Shown here: piece after piece, positions 1 through 7,384 of the stretch
Layout: each line of letters begins with the position of its first letter
How positions within the stretch are numbered: position 1 is the stretch's first letter
Virus record (IMG/VR): IMGVR_UViG_3300020160_000732
Coordinates: 1-21,781 of that record
Length of the DNA stretch: 21,781 nucleotides
Reading direction: 5' to 3' (one strand)
Origin: a virus
Program-made: the position numbers and the translations under genes
The notes under the pieces: generated by a model
The model's database searches: none
Told to the model about the DNA's origin: nothing
What the model saw: the letters and a program-made list of their open reading frames with translations, nothing else

Positions 1-34
1 CTTGGTTTTTAACTGCTTCAACAAAAGCGTTCAT
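1..34 (-). CDS. 5' end of a truncated gene, unknown
   Basis: Only the first 11 codons (MNAFVEAVKNQ) are in the window. The start is supported by a purine-rich ribosome site (AAAGGAAAG) six bases before the ATG. Its leader contains element E0, and further upstream E1, E2 and a consensus promoter at 487-515, so the gene probably has a long structured 5' UTR of about 440 nt. Function cannot be told from 11 residues. Confidence 0.6.
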   Translation of the reverse strand, partial: MNAFVEAVKNQ

Positions 35-47
35 TTTTCTTTCCTTT

Positions 48-86
48 CAGGTTACAATTTAAAAAATAAAATGCTGTATATAACCT
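48..86 (-). ncRNA. E0: short divergent member of the AGGAT/CAGCA RNA element family
   Basis: On the minus strand it reads AGGTTA, TATACAGCA, an A/T-rich middle, then TAACCT. The 6-bp closing stem (AGGTTA/TAACCT) and the CAGCA motif match the seven larger copies, but the AAAAAG side is not conserved. It ends about 13 nt before the ATG of the truncated gene, so its 3' stem strand lies next to the ribosome site. This is the weakest member of the family. Confidence 0.5.
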
Positions 87-91
87 ATACA

Positions 92-279
92 ACAGGATGA
101 GCGGGACAGTAATTTATTATCGACTCGCCCCCATCCCCAGTATATCGGTTCAAGCCCCACGAGTCTATCCAGTTTATTCTATCCTGGCTACTATCCTACA
201 TTCTATAGGCACTATCTAGTATTCTACTAGCACTAGCCCGAAGGCCTTAAGTTATAGTTTACGTTGCTGAATTCATCCT
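92..279 (-). ncRNA. E1: large member of the AGGAT/CAGCAA RNA element family
   Basis: Closing stem AGGATGA/TCATCCT followed by ATTCAGCAAC on the 5' side, as in the other copies. The middle is about 155 nt of structured sequence, including GGCCTTCGGGCT (a stem closed by a TTCG loop) and a GACTCG/CGAGTC stem enclosing a G-rich segment. Several short GGATAG/CTAG words recur at roughly 14-nt spacing. No open reading frame fits. It lies in tandem with E2 (8 nt apart) on the transcript from the promoter at 487-515. Confidence 0.7.
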
Positions 280-287
280 AGAAAACA

Positions 288-455
288 ACAGGATCGTTGT
301 TGACTGCTTTTATTTTACTCAGGCCATCACTCTGAGCTTGTTAGTCTATTTCAATGTTAGCTCTTCAACGTACTCGGGCGAACCTCTGTACTCCAATCTA
401 ACACCATAGGGTCTAACGATTCATAGTATTATGAATGTTGCTGAACCGATCCTAA
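288..455 (-). ncRNA. E2: large member of the AGGAT/CAGCAA RNA element family
   Basis: Closing stem AGGATCG/CGATCCT, then GTTCAGCAAC. The insert of about 140 nt contains clear hairpins: ATTCAT/ATGAAT directly after the conserved motif, GTTAG...CTAAC around a GTAC...GTAC stem, and CTCAG...CTGAG. It is the first structure on the transcript from the promoter at 487-515 (predicted +1 near 480). No coding potential seen. Confidence 0.7.
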
Positions 456-486
456 AAACTGTTTGTTAATTTCTTAACATGTGTAT

Positions 487-515
487 ATTGTACATTAGAT
501 CTTCATCTTTGTCAA
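487..515 (-). promoter_or_regulatory. Sigma70-type promoter for the E2-E1-E0 leader
   Basis: TTGACA (510-515) and TACAAT (487-492) separated by 17 nt, reading to lower coordinates. The start region ATACACAT then TAAGAAATTA is nearly the same as that after the promoter at 15228-15256, so both may carry the same initial transcribed sequence. Confidence 0.8.
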
Positions 516-547
516 TATCTTTTTTAACTTTGTTATTCAAAATATCT

Positions 548-622
548 TGGTCCCGCCGACAGGAATCGAACCTGTATCTAGACGTTAGGAGTGTCCTATT
601 CTGTCCATTGAACTACAGCGAG
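548..622 (-). tRNA. tRNA-Arg(CCU)
   Basis: Acceptor CTCGCTG/CGGCGGG, anticodon loop CTCCTAA, T loop TTCGATT, encoded CCA. The closing pair of the anticodon loop (A-C) is a mismatch. Reads AGG codons. Confidence 0.85.
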
Positions 623-624
623 AT

Positions 625-699
625 TGGCCGGCCTTGCAGGAATCGAACCCACACCACTTGTTTCGAAGACAAGCATGATATCCATTTCACCAAAGGCCG
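625..699 (-). tRNA. tRNA-Arg(UCG)
   Basis: Acceptor CGGCCTT/AAGGCCG, discriminator G, encoded CCA; anticodon arm CTTGT-CTTCGAA-ACAAG gives UCG (CGA and related codons). Separated from the next tRNA by two bases. Confidence 0.9.
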
Positions 700-703
700 A
701 ATG

Positions 704-779
<76 letters not shown>

Positions 780-1382
780 CTACATTGTAGGTCCGTTGCC
801 GTTCTTAAACCCAACTGTGCCACCTTCTTCTTCGATGCGCTTTAACACATCTTCGAACAAGATTGGACGGAAGTCAGTTTGTTCTACGCAAACACAATGA
901 TAACGAACATCGTTCTCATCGCTGTATAAAACTTCTCCAGTCCTAGCATCAACGCCACGAGCCTTCTTCACGCGGTTAGCATGAGTGTGACCGTGAATGT
1001 TAACACCAAAGCGTCCCATCGAGTCCGAGTGTAATGGAATATGGCTTAAGATCATTCCGTTCATAACATGGTATGCTCGTAATTCTCTAAAGTACAACCT
1101 GTACTCGTCATCACGGAAGATGTCGTGGTTACCGCGGATTAAAACCTTGTCGCCGTTTAAACGGGCTAACGTGGGCAAGTATCTGCGGTTAATGACCACA
1201 TCTCCCAAATGGTAGACCTTATCTGTGGGCTTAACTGTTTCGTTCCACATACGGATCATGTCTTCGTCCATTTCTTCTGGACTATCCCATGGTCTCAACT
1301 TTGTGACTCCATCGTTGCGAGTGAACTTACACACGCCCATGTGCCCAAAGTGAGTGTCGCTTACTAAAAATACACTAGGCAT
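780..1382 (-). CDS. Calcineurin-like metallophosphoesterase
   Basis: A 200-aa single-domain metallophosphoesterase. The metal-binding motifs are all present and in order: DTHFGH (D9, H11), GD (D61), GNHD (84-87), H114 and GHTH (131-134), so it should be an active binuclear-metal phosphatase or phosphodiesterase. Substrate cannot be read from sequence. The start has a strong site (AAAGGAG) lying inside the end of the upstream ORF. It follows a kinase-like and a phosphatase-like gene in the same direction; the kinase plus metallophosphoesterase pairing recalls the domain content of bacterial Pnkp RNA-repair enzymes (inference). The stop abuts tRNA-Thr. Confidence 0.9.
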   Translation of the reverse strand: MPSVFLVSDTHFGHMGVCKFTRNDGVTKLRPWDSPEEMDEDMIRMWNETVKPTDKVYHLGDVVINRRYLPTLARLNGDKVLIRGNHDIFRDDEYRLYFRELRAYHVMNGMILSHIPLHSDSMGRFGVNIHGHTHANRVKKARGVDARTGEVLYSDENDVRYHCVCVEQTDFRPILFEDVLKRIEEEGGTVGFKNGNGPTM

Positions 1383-1385
1383 AAT

Positions 1386-1616
1386 TCACTCCTTTCTTTC
1401 TTTTTTAACGCGGCCAATGCGGCTCGCTTTGTTCCAATCGTAGGCAACACCATCTGGGCACCGGCCGTCCTTGATGCTGTCTACTCCAAACATACCTACC
1501 ATTTCGAATTCTGCGCTTTTGATAGTCACAAACTCGTTCATGGCTTTGGCTGTTCGCATTGCTTCGTCCAATGTCATTACATTGAATGTTGTTGTTTTAC
1601 CTATTACTTTATACAT
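1386..1616 (-). CDS. Small hypothetical protein, 76 aa, probably leaderless
   Basis: I place the start at the ATG at 1616 (MYKVIGK...) and not further upstream, because a perfect TTGACA-17-TATAAT promoter ends exactly six bases before this ATG, making the predicted +1 the A of the start codon; an upstream start would precede the promoter. The protein has a mixed N-terminal region (VIGKTTTFNVMTLDEAM) and a basic C terminus ending KKERKE. No family recognised. The ribosome site of the metallophosphoesterase gene is embedded in its last codons. Confidence 0.7.
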   Translation of the reverse strand: MYKVIGKTTTFNVMTLDEAMRTAKAMNEFVTIKSAEFEMVGMFGVDSIKDGRCPDGVAYDWNKASRIGRVKKERKE

Positions 1617-1622
1617 GCCATT

Positions 1623-1651
1623 ATTATAGCATGATTTTACCAGTCTGTCAA
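1623..1651 (-). promoter_or_regulatory. Consensus sigma70-type promoter, leaderless for the 1616 start
   Basis: TTGACA (1646-1651), 17-nt spacer, TATAAT (1623-1628). The spacer shares CTGGTAAAATC with the promoter at 2601-2629. Six bases separate the -10 box from the ATG, the usual distance to +1. Confidence 0.85.
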
Positions 1652-2112
1652 CCAGCAATCCAAATTTCTTTGAATCCTTCTTCTTCAGTTGGTTCTTCCC
1701 AACTGGCAATCATGCTGGCAATAACATGATCCGGAATCTCTTTGCCAGGACGGCTCATTAATCGTCGCATGAGTTCTGTGTGCTCAGGAGTCTTAAACAC
1801 CACAGCAATATGTTCATAGTTGGGCAACATACGGAACTTACGAGCTCGGCTTGCTATTGTGGTACTGGTTTGATCCCAAATAATATCATGCCCGTGTTCA
1901 CGTGCGAATACAACTTGTTCAGCCATTAGGTTAACTGCTGTGGGCATGTAATCTGTAAACACTTCTGAATAAGTCTTACCTTGTGCCTTAGCATAATCTT
2001 CCACAAACGCATCTGTAGAAACTATAGTCAAGCCCAGTGCCCATTCTTGTTCAGAAACCCAGGTACTTTTTCCACTACCCGGGACTCCGATTAGTTGATA
2101 ACACTTTGGCAT
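1648..2112 (-). CDS. P-loop polynucleotide-kinase-like protein
   Basis: A 154-aa AAA_33/zeta-toxin-type P-loop kinase. Walker A is GVPGSGKST (9-17), the STDA motif (D34) is the usual phospho-acceptor-site aspartate, WDQTSTT (79-85) is typical of the T4 Pnk kinase-domain group, and a lid with R117, R121 and a following proline loop is present. Expected activity is ATP-dependent 5' phosphorylation of a nucleic acid or nucleotide; the exact substrate is not shown. The start overlaps the stop of the phosphatase gene (TAATG) with AGGAG upstream, so the two are translationally coupled. Confidence 0.8.
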   Translation of the reverse strand: MPKCYQLIGVPGSGKSTWVSEQEWALGLTIVSTDAFVEDYAKAQGKTYSEVFTDYMPTAVNLMAEQVVFAREHGHDIIWDQTSTTIASRARKFRMLPNYEHIAVVFKTPEHTELMRRLMSRPGKEIPDHVIASMIASWEEPTEEEGFKEIWIAG

Positions 2113-2582
2113 TAATCTATACTCCTAAATGTACGCCAATCGTCAATGTTGGGCTTTTCGTCTGAGTCGTAAGTCCAACCCAATGCTTTCATCATGCGAT
2201 GCTTGACTAATAGATTTGGACTACGGAAACGTCCTGTATCTTCAAATCCCAGCATAACACCAACTTCGCAGACTGCTCCACTACGACAAACGCCAGCAAA
2301 GCAATGTACCACGACATTCATCCTGTTGTCAAGAGCGTGTTGTAAAAGAGCCACAAGTTTAGCCGCATCTTCGTGACTACACTTCATAGCTTCTTCCAGC
2401 ACTTCGTCCTTTTCCTCTACATCCAAAAATTCAAAATTATGAATCTCTTTGAACTTGTGGGCAGGAGTAGGGCGCCACGAGGCAGGGTCGGTAATACTAA
2501 TCAGCATACTGTTCTCGCCAGCTTCGTGATGAAATCTTTTTGGGATGTCATCTGCGGCTACGTTTTCAATCCATGGCATCAT
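2112..2582 (-). CDS. Cysteine-based (dual-specificity/PTP-like) phosphatase
   Basis: A 156-aa protein with the phosphatase signature HCFAGVCRSG (H93, C94, R100), the CX5R catalytic loop of protein tyrosine and dual-specificity phosphatases. Upstream D54 (FLDVEEKDE) could supply the general acid. The CX5R fold also acts on RNA 5' ends in some enzymes, so with a kinase and a metallophosphoesterase downstream a nucleic-acid role is possible but unproven. Start ATG at 2582 has AAGGAG; a consensus promoter lies at 2601-2629. First gene of a tightly packed operon. Confidence 0.8.
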   Translation of the reverse strand: MMPWIENVAADDIPKRFHHEAGENSMLISITDPASWRPTPAHKFKEIHNFEFLDVEEKDEVLEEAMKCSHEDAAKLVALLQHALDNRMNVVVHCFAGVCRSGAVCEVGVMLGFEDTGRFRSPNLLVKHRMMKALGWTYDSDEKPNIDDWRTFRSID

Positions 2583-2600
2583 TAATCTCCTTATTGCTAT

Positions 2601-2629
2601 ATTATAGCAGAGATTTTACCAGATGTCAA
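2601..2629 (-). promoter_or_regulatory. Consensus sigma70-type promoter for the phosphatase/kinase operon
   Basis: TTGACA (2624-2629), 17 nt, TATAAT (2601-2606), followed by a short leader with AAGGAG before the ATG at 2582. Close sequence match to the promoter at 1623-1651, including CTGGTAAAATC in the spacer. Confidence 0.88.
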
Positions 2630-3258
2630 CCTTGTTTAAAATCAAAGCTAATTGTTTGTCGAGTGCCCGGGCCTTGCGGGTATACTCCGTGTAGTATCCA
2701 GCTGGGGAATATTAGCATCATTCCTTCTTCTGGATATATTGGCAATACACGCATATTGGGCCCAGAAACTTCGTTGAATCCATCGGCGTGCATGACTAGG
2801 TATATTCCACCATCCATGCTAGGAGGTTTTGGCGGCGGCACCTTGAGATAAGTCACCGTACTGATTTTTCCGTAGCCATGTTCGTGTAGTGTATGATAGC
2901 TACCTTCTTCACCTTTGACAGTCCAAGCTGAATGAACATCGAGGTTGGCCCATGAAAAAGGCATTAGCCCGTGATGTACTAATTCTTTTCTAACAATTTT
3001 TTTATATTGTTCTTTGAGTAAATCAAAGTTTTCCGGCTCATAATGACCTTCTCCAGTCCACCAATTAGGTCTAGTAAGATACCGCTGTTGGGAATTTTGT
3101 CCTTTAGCGGTAGTCCATTGAGCAAAATTATAATCGTAAGCACTATCTAACACTTGGTTAGTTAAGGTAAAGTCTTCTACTCGGGTAACAATTACCCAAT
3201 TTAGCCCTTGCCTTATTACTTTACTGTTTATCGTTGTTCCGGATTGTCTATGATCCAT
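2626..3258 (-). CDS. 2OG-Fe(II) oxygenase-like protein (2OG-FeII_Oxy_5 type)
   Basis: A 210-aa protein resembling the phage and marine-bacterial 2OG-Fe(II) oxygenase family found beside tryptophan halogenases. Putative iron ligands are in the HTLHEHGYG segment (H122, H125, H127), with the distal H190 (SWILHGVYP) and R200 (GTRQTISFDF) as 2-oxoglutarate-binding arginine. The start used overlaps the halogenase stop by 31 nt and has no clear ribosome site, so it may lie a little downstream or rely on coupling. Last gene of the halogenase operon; its stop region overlaps the next promoter's -35 box. Confidence 0.75.
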   Translation of the reverse strand: MDHRQSGTTINSKVIRQGLNWVIVTRVEDFTLTNQVLDSAYDYNFAQWTTAKGQNSQQRYLTRPNWWTGEGHYEPENFDLLKEQYKKIVRKELVHHGLMPFSWANLDVHSAWTVKGEEGSYHTLHEHGYGKISTVTYLKVPPPKPPSMDGGIYLVMHADGFNEVSGPNMRVLPIYPEEGMMLIFPSWILHGVYPQGPGTRQTISFDFKQG

Positions 3259-4706
3259 TGTAAGGCTACCCTTTGTTTGACAAAATCTTTTACTTCATAG
3301 TCATGTCTACCTAACATGTATTCTATGTTTACTTCCATGTTATCTCTAACGTGGGCAGGCTGGAGTGCCATCTCTCTCTTCGCTACACTTATAGGGATTA
3401 GATGAAGGGCATGCATCACCATGATCCAATTTGATTCTTTGAACATCAATCGTCTATCCATAAAATCTCCACCGCTGGGGAATTTATGTTTAAAGATTTC
3501 TAATTTTTCCTCTAAAGAATCAGTTCGGGGTAACAACTTAACTGACTTCCAGAAGTCTGTGTCTTCGCGCTTGGTAATGTAGTGTAAGGCCACAAAATCT
3601 AAAATATTTTCTACCAGTGCGCTGGAAGCAGAGTTAAATTTCTTCATCGAGTACTCAGTTCCAGGAATGTAAGAAGGTAACAATGACGCAAGCAAAAATG
3701 CCTGTTGTATGCTAGTTCCTATACTACTGGCTTCTAAAGGTTCAACAAAGCTACTGCTTAGACCTATGGCCGCACAGTTTTTAACCCAGAACTTTTCTAA
3801 ACAGCCAGCATCGAATTTAATTTTCTTTGCCACTTCAACTGGATGTCCGTATAGCTGTTCTACTTCTCGATGTGCTTGGTCAAAGTCCATAAAGCTGTCG
3901 TTGAACACGTATCCGTTGCCAAATCTTTCTTGAGTAGGAATGCGCCACAGCCATCCTGAATTCATGGCCTTGGACAATGTCCAGCTGGGAATTTCTTCTA
4001 ATCTCTCTGTAGGGAACGCAATGGCGCTGTTCATCGGCAAATACTTTTGATAACTCTTCCAAGGTACACCCATTGTTTTATGTAGCAGTAATCTATGGAA
4101 TCCTGTAGAATCGATATAAAAGTCATAGTCAAAAGTTCTGCCGTCTGACGCTACAAGATTCTTAATAGCGCCATCTTCTGTTAAATGAACTTGATCTATT
4201 TCAGCCTTTATAATGTTAATTCCTCTTTCCTCACATAACGTATGAAGGAATTGGTTTAACTTAAATGTGTTAAAATGGAATTGGTTAATGCTCCAGTAAG
4301 GCGCTCGATGTAGGCTTGATTCTACATGAGGATGGATAAGATCTTTAGGTGTAGCGCCATTTGCGATCAAATGAGCAAACACCATTTTTGAACCTGTTTG
4401 GCTTTCCATACTAAAGGAACTAGAAACAGAATGAATATAGTTTGTACCGTCTCCGTGCCAATTATCAAAATTGATTCCATACTTAAAGGTAGCATCAGTT
4501 TCCTTTATCATCCTTGAAAGGTCGATGTCGCAATGTAGACTAAAGGATTGCCAATGTTCTGTACTGCCTTCACCTACACCAACGATTCCAATTTTGTCAG
4601 ATTCAATTAGGTCAATTTGTAATGTGGGTTGTGTTTTTCTAAGTATTAGAGCAGTAACTAGTCCACTAGTTCCGCCTCCTACGATGGCGAGATTATTTAA
4701 TATCAT
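3228..4706 (-). CDS. Flavin-dependent tryptophan-halogenase family protein
   Basis: 492 aa, full length for the family. The N-terminal GGGTSG (10-15) is the FAD-binding Rossmann loop; K75 in ATFKYGI aligns with the catalytic lysine of PrnA/RebH; the halogenase signature is WLWRIP (252-257, WxWxIP); VEPLEASS (321-328) supplies the conserved glutamate near the flavin. These enzymes use reduced FAD, oxygen and halide to halogenate an aromatic group. Whether the phage enzyme halogenates free tryptophan is not known; with a methyltransferase and oxygenase it may modify a protein or small metabolite. The start overlaps the preceding gene by 14 nt. Confidence 0.92.
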   Translation of the reverse strand: MILNNLAIVGGGTSGLVTALILRKTQPTLQIDLIESDKIGIVGVGEGSTEHWQSFSLHCDIDLSRMIKETDATFKYGINFDNWHGDGTNYIHSVSSSFSMESQTGSKMVFAHLIANGATPKDLIHPHVESSLHRAPYWSINQFHFNTFKLNQFLHTLCEERGINIIKAEIDQVHLTEDGAIKNLVASDGRTFDYDFYIDSTGFHRLLLHKTMGVPWKSYQKYLPMNSAIAFPTERLEEIPSWTLSKAMNSGWLWRIPTQERFGNGYVFNDSFMDFDQAHREVEQLYGHPVEVAKKIKFDAGCLEKFWVKNCAAIGLSSSFVEPLEASSIGTSIQQAFLLASLLPSYIPGTEYSMKKFNSASSALVENILDFVALHYITKREDTDFWKSVKLLPRTDSLEEKLEIFKHKFPSGGDFMDRRLMFKESNWIMVMHALHLIPISVAKREMALQPAHVRDNMEVNIEYMLGRHDYEVKDFVKQRVALQWIIDNPEQR

Positions 4707-5157
4707 TTGGTGATGTGTCCTCTGGACCGTTATACGGCATACTGCAAATATGAATAGTTGCGTAGCCTAAAAATATATCATTGATATAATCAAAGTTCTT
4801 ACTGATGTTCCAATCTAGTCCTACAGTAAGCCACGGTTTTTTCCACGCTGGATCTAAAACCCATTCTTCTTCTTCGTACTTGAATTCATATATGACAGTA
4901 GTAGTTGCTAAATTTTTAACGTGTTTTATTAGATCTAATGGATTGTCTATCAATTCAAGAACGTCACTTATTACAACATAATCAAATCCCTTAGGAAGAT
5001 CTTGAAAATCTCCTAATTGGTCAATTTCGATTCGTACATACTCGGACGGTTCTGTTAGTTCTTTTAATTTAATGTCACCGCCTAGATGTAACATTCTTTT
5101 ATTTTTTTCAAGGAGTCCTCCAAAGGTTTCCTCGGGTATTAGTTCAAGTGCAGACAT
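4693..5157 (-). CDS. SAM-methyltransferase-like protein
   Basis: 154 aa. LHLGGD (residues about 23-28) resembles a shortened glycine-rich motif I, and FDYVVISDVLELIDNP is the typical post-strand motif of type-11 class I methyltransferases, followed by a helix and a strand (TTTVIYEFKY). It is short for a full domain, so substrate-binding parts are reduced or missing. It lies between an unknown gene and the halogenase with overlapping or near-zero spacing. Confidence 0.6.
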   Translation of the reverse strand: MSALELIPEETFGGLLEKNKRMLHLGGDIKLKELTEPSEYVRIEIDQLGDFQDLPKGFDYVVISDVLELIDNPLDLIKHVKNLATTTVIYEFKYEEEEWVLDPAWKKPWLTVGLDWNISKNFDYINDIFLGYATIHICSMPYNGPEDTSPNDIK

Positions 5158-5160
5158 TGT

Positions 5161-5922
5161 TTATACTCTTTCAATTGGAAATTTTAAAGATTCTTCTAAA
5201 TCTGTATCGCGAGTTTCCAAGTTATAATTTATTTTTTGTCTATAGAATTTAGAAAAGCCATTCTTAGTCCATTCAAACATCTTGTTCATGATTTGATGTC
5301 TCTTGGCATCTTCCATTCTCATCGCTCTAGAAACACCATGTACGTCTTCTCTCTTAAATGGAATTATTTGACAAAGTGGAGTTCCGGCAGCAATGGTAAA
5401 ATTTTCCTTGGTCTTTAATACCATATTCATGTTTACTTCACATGAATGAAAATCAGTATGCATTATACCGGGCATTTGTTCCCACGGTTGGTCTTTCCAA
5501 TACCACAAGGGCTGTAGCATGATGCTCCATCCTGGGCTGGTTTTAATCATCCAAACATCGGGAAGTTTTATAGTACCTAGATGATGACTTTTATGATCTA
5601 AAAGATTTAAACACTGACCGGGCGGATGTTCTGAAGAATGTTCTCTTCCATTGTGTAACCATGCTTTCGGGCCGCCGGGCTTATCTTGTATAACGTCAAT
5701 GTCTGACCAAGCTGAAAGAATATATCCAGCAGTCATCCAATCAATAATACCCGGACACTTTTTCGGAGAATCCATCTTCCAGTCTCTTAATGGTATAGCA
5801 CTGGGCATGTCTTTCCAATGAGGAGGAAGACATTCTCTTGCTGGACGAATAGGGTAATACTTTCTAGCAGGCCACTCTGCTGTAAAAAACTCAATAGTTG
5901 GTGTTTTTTTGAATAGGTTCAT
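5161..5922 (-). CDS. Conserved-type phage protein of unknown function, first gene of halogenase operon
   Basis: 253 aa from the ATG at 5922 (MNLFKKTP...). I prefer this start because the promoter -10 box TACTAT ends six bases before it and overlaps the longer reading frame. The protein is rich in Trp, Pro and His: IRPARECLPPHWKDMPSAIP near the N terminus, a central WMIKTSPGWSIMLQP stretch and a C-terminal EDAKRHQIMNKMFEW segment. It recalls uncharacterised proteins seen beside phage halogenases (possibly DUF6065), but I see no diagnostic catalytic motif. Confidence 0.75.
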   Translation of the reverse strand: MNLFKKTPTIEFFTAEWPARKYYPIRPARECLPPHWKDMPSAIPLRDWKMDSPKKCPGIIDWMTAGYILSAWSDIDVIQDKPGGPKAWLHNGREHSSEHPPGQCLNLLDHKSHHLGTIKLPDVWMIKTSPGWSIMLQPLWYWKDQPWEQMPGIMHTDFHSCEVNMNMVLKTKENFTIAAGTPLCQIIPFKREDVHGVSRAMRMEDAKRHQIMNKMFEWTKNGFSKFYRQKINYNLETRDTDLEESLKFPIERV

Positions 5923-5928
5923 AGATAT

Positions 5929-5958
5929 ATAGTAACACACCTTACGATAGAGTGTCAA
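5929..5958 (-). promoter_or_regulatory. Sigma70-type promoter of the halogenase operon, leaderless
   Basis: TTGACA (5953-5958), 18-nt spacer, TACTAT (5929-5934). The ATG at 5922 begins exactly seven bases after the -10 box ends, at the predicted +1, and there is no ribosome site between. Confidence 0.75.
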
Positions 5959-5974
5959 CTATAATTATCCTAGA

Positions 5975-6487
5975 TTAGACAGTGGGGAAATATTCTTCGC
6001 AAATAATCTGCCCGGGGGTTGACCAGTTAACCTGTCCACCGTCCCAGTAATGGGTAAACCAAAAATGACCGCTGTGATTTCCTTGAGCATAAGATCTAAT
6101 TCTATAGCCAACTCTGCCCACTTGCCCGGCACCCCAGGTAGGGATATCCCAAGTTTGTGTGTTGGCATTTTCTGTATGGTGCCCGCTACGACTGTGACGA
6201 CCATACTCAATTTCGTCTCTATAAAAAATATGATGTGTGATGTTGTGGGCACTACCGTACCATATCATAGGACAATTTAGACTCCAACGAAGCCTAGTGT
6301 CGTTTCTAATAGGAGTAAAGTCAAGATACCCTCCAGGAAGCCAGTAGTAGTTATTATCCGGATACCAATATCCTAATCTATGTACGTAGCTAACACGCTG
6401 GACCACTCGACGCTGCATATACGAAGTATACGCAACTGTACTTCCGGCGGCGTTATAAATGTTATCTACTGCTAATTCGGCTGTCAT
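5975..6487 (-). CDS. Fibre-like virion protein, family A copy 6
   Basis: 170 aa from the ATG at 6487 (MTAELAVDN), two bases after the upstream stop; the longer frame would overlap the previous gene by 80 nt. It carries the family-A pattern: short N-terminal linker, RVVQRVSYV, YWYPDNNYYWLPGGYLDFTP, RLRWSLNCPMIW, IFYRDEIEYGRHSRSGHH, WDIPTWG, GRVGYRIRSYAQGNHSGH, YWDGG and a final IICEEYFP. Probably a distal tail or receptor-contact protein; no experimental family name can be given from sequence alone. Last gene of the late tail operon. Confidence 0.7.
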   Translation of the reverse strand: MTAELAVDNIYNAAGSTVAYTSYMQRRVVQRVSYVHRLGYWYPDNNYYWLPGGYLDFTPIRNDTRLRWSLNCPMIWYGSAHNITHHIFYRDEIEYGRHSRSGHHTENANTQTWDIPTWGAGQVGRVGYRIRSYAQGNHSGHFWFTHYWDGGQVNWSTPGQIICEEYFPTV

Positions 6488-6488
6488 A

Positions 6489-7016
6489 TTAAAAGTTCCC
6501 TGTATAGTAACTAGGAACGATTTCTTCAACAGTAACCTGAGCAGGTACTCCTTGACTGTTATCGCCACCGTCTAAGTATCTGCGACTATTAAAATGAACG
6601 CTGTGAGTGCTATCACCGTACTGTCTAGTCATATATCCGATGGCGCCTGCTCGGTCAGTGCCCCAGCTAGGGACTTCCCATCGCATTACGTGTCCCGATT
6701 CTTGATGGTCAACTGATCGATTGTGCCTAGCATACTCTTGACCGTTTACCATAAAAATCCAATGAGTGATACTGTGTGCGGCTCCCCTATGCCCTAGTGG
6801 ACACATATAGGTATAAACAATTCGGCTGTTATCATAAAATGGAGTTATGCTGATCATGCTCCCAGGAATTTCTTGATAGTTATTCCCTGGATTCCATAAC
6901 CCGCCCCTCCATATCATTGATATTCTCTGTACCATACGTCTTTTCAACGTATAGGTAGGGAGGACTACATTACCTGCAGAGTTTTGTAACGTATTAAATC
7001 TTAAGTATCCAGCCAT
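6489..7016 (-). CDS. Fibre-like virion protein, family A copy 5
   Basis: 175 aa. N terminus GYLRFNTLQNSAGNVVLPTY is the linker type shared with other copies; then RRMVQRISMIWRGG, WNPGNNYQEIPGSMISITP, ITHWIFMVNGQEYARHNRS, WEVPSWGTDRAGAIGYMTR and a final TVEEIVPSY. Eight nt separate it from the upstream chaperone-like gene. Confidence 0.7.
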   Translation of the reverse strand: MAGYLRFNTLQNSAGNVVLPTYTLKRRMVQRISMIWRGGLWNPGNNYQEIPGSMISITPFYDNSRIVYTYMCPLGHRGAAHSITHWIFMVNGQEYARHNRSVDHQESGHVMRWEVPSWGTDRAGAIGYMTRQYGDSTHSVHFNSRRYLDGGDNSQGVPAQVTVEEIVPSYYTGNF

Positions 7017-7024
7017 AATTTAAT

Positions 7025-7363
7025 TTATTCGGTTGGTTTTGGAAATTGTAATTTAATGGCTTCTCTTCTAGCCTGTAATGCCTGTGCCGCTTCTGGTCGA
7101 TTTTCAACGATCATCTCCCAGAGTGCTACGACCATCTCGTCTTTATGCGGATAATTTCCTGGAATCGATCTTGCCTGGTGTACTCTTTTTATAGCCACTG
7201 ACTCTTTAATGTCTTCCCATAGAGCTTCTAATTCTCCTCTAGTGGGCATAGGGGTATCTTCTAACCAAGTAATATCTTCATAGTTTGGTCCTCTAACTCC
7301 ATACTGTCTTCCAGCATAAAATTTATGCATTACTTCACCGTAATCTACTGCGTCTGTTGACAT
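7025..7363 (-). CDS. Small tail-assembly-chaperone-like protein
   Basis: 112 aa. The N-terminal half (FYAGRQYGVRGPNYEDITWLEDTPMPTRGELEA) matches in pattern the N-terminal part of the 154-aa protein at 9499-9963 (LYPGTRWTLQGLDYDGLDWQD...PKPSKEVVEA): a Y/G start, a tyrosine-tryptophan pair, then proline and an acidic helix. Phage proteins of this layout often precede fibre genes and act in fibre assembly; the assignment is by layout and context. Good ribosome site AAGGAG. No membrane segment or signal. Confidence 0.55.
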   Translation of the reverse strand: MSTDAVDYGEVMHKFYAGRQYGVRGPNYEDITWLEDTPMPTRGELEALWEDIKESVAIKRVHQARSIPGNYPHKDEMVVALWEMIVENRPEAAQALQARREAIKLQFPKPTE

Positions 7364-7384
7364 CCTAGTCTCCTTATTTTATAT

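Noticed and set aside
140-165. T-arm-like GGTTCAAGCCCC on the plus strand in E1
   Set aside because: No paired acceptor, D or anticodon arm around it on the plus strand; probably chance.
48-455. Retron msr-msd or tmRNA in E1/E2
   Set aside because: Flanking inverted repeats suggested a retron, but there is no reverse transcriptase; no tmRNA tag frame or tmRNA acceptor sequence is seen.
478-480. Four-codon leaderless ORF (MLRN) at the predicted +1 of the 487-515 promoter
   Set aside because: The matching promoter at 15228-15256 has ATA at the same place, so the ATG is probably incidental.
6487-6568. Longer start for the last family-A protein
   Set aside because: It would overlap the previous gene by 80 nt and lacks the family N terminus; the ATG at 6487 restores it.
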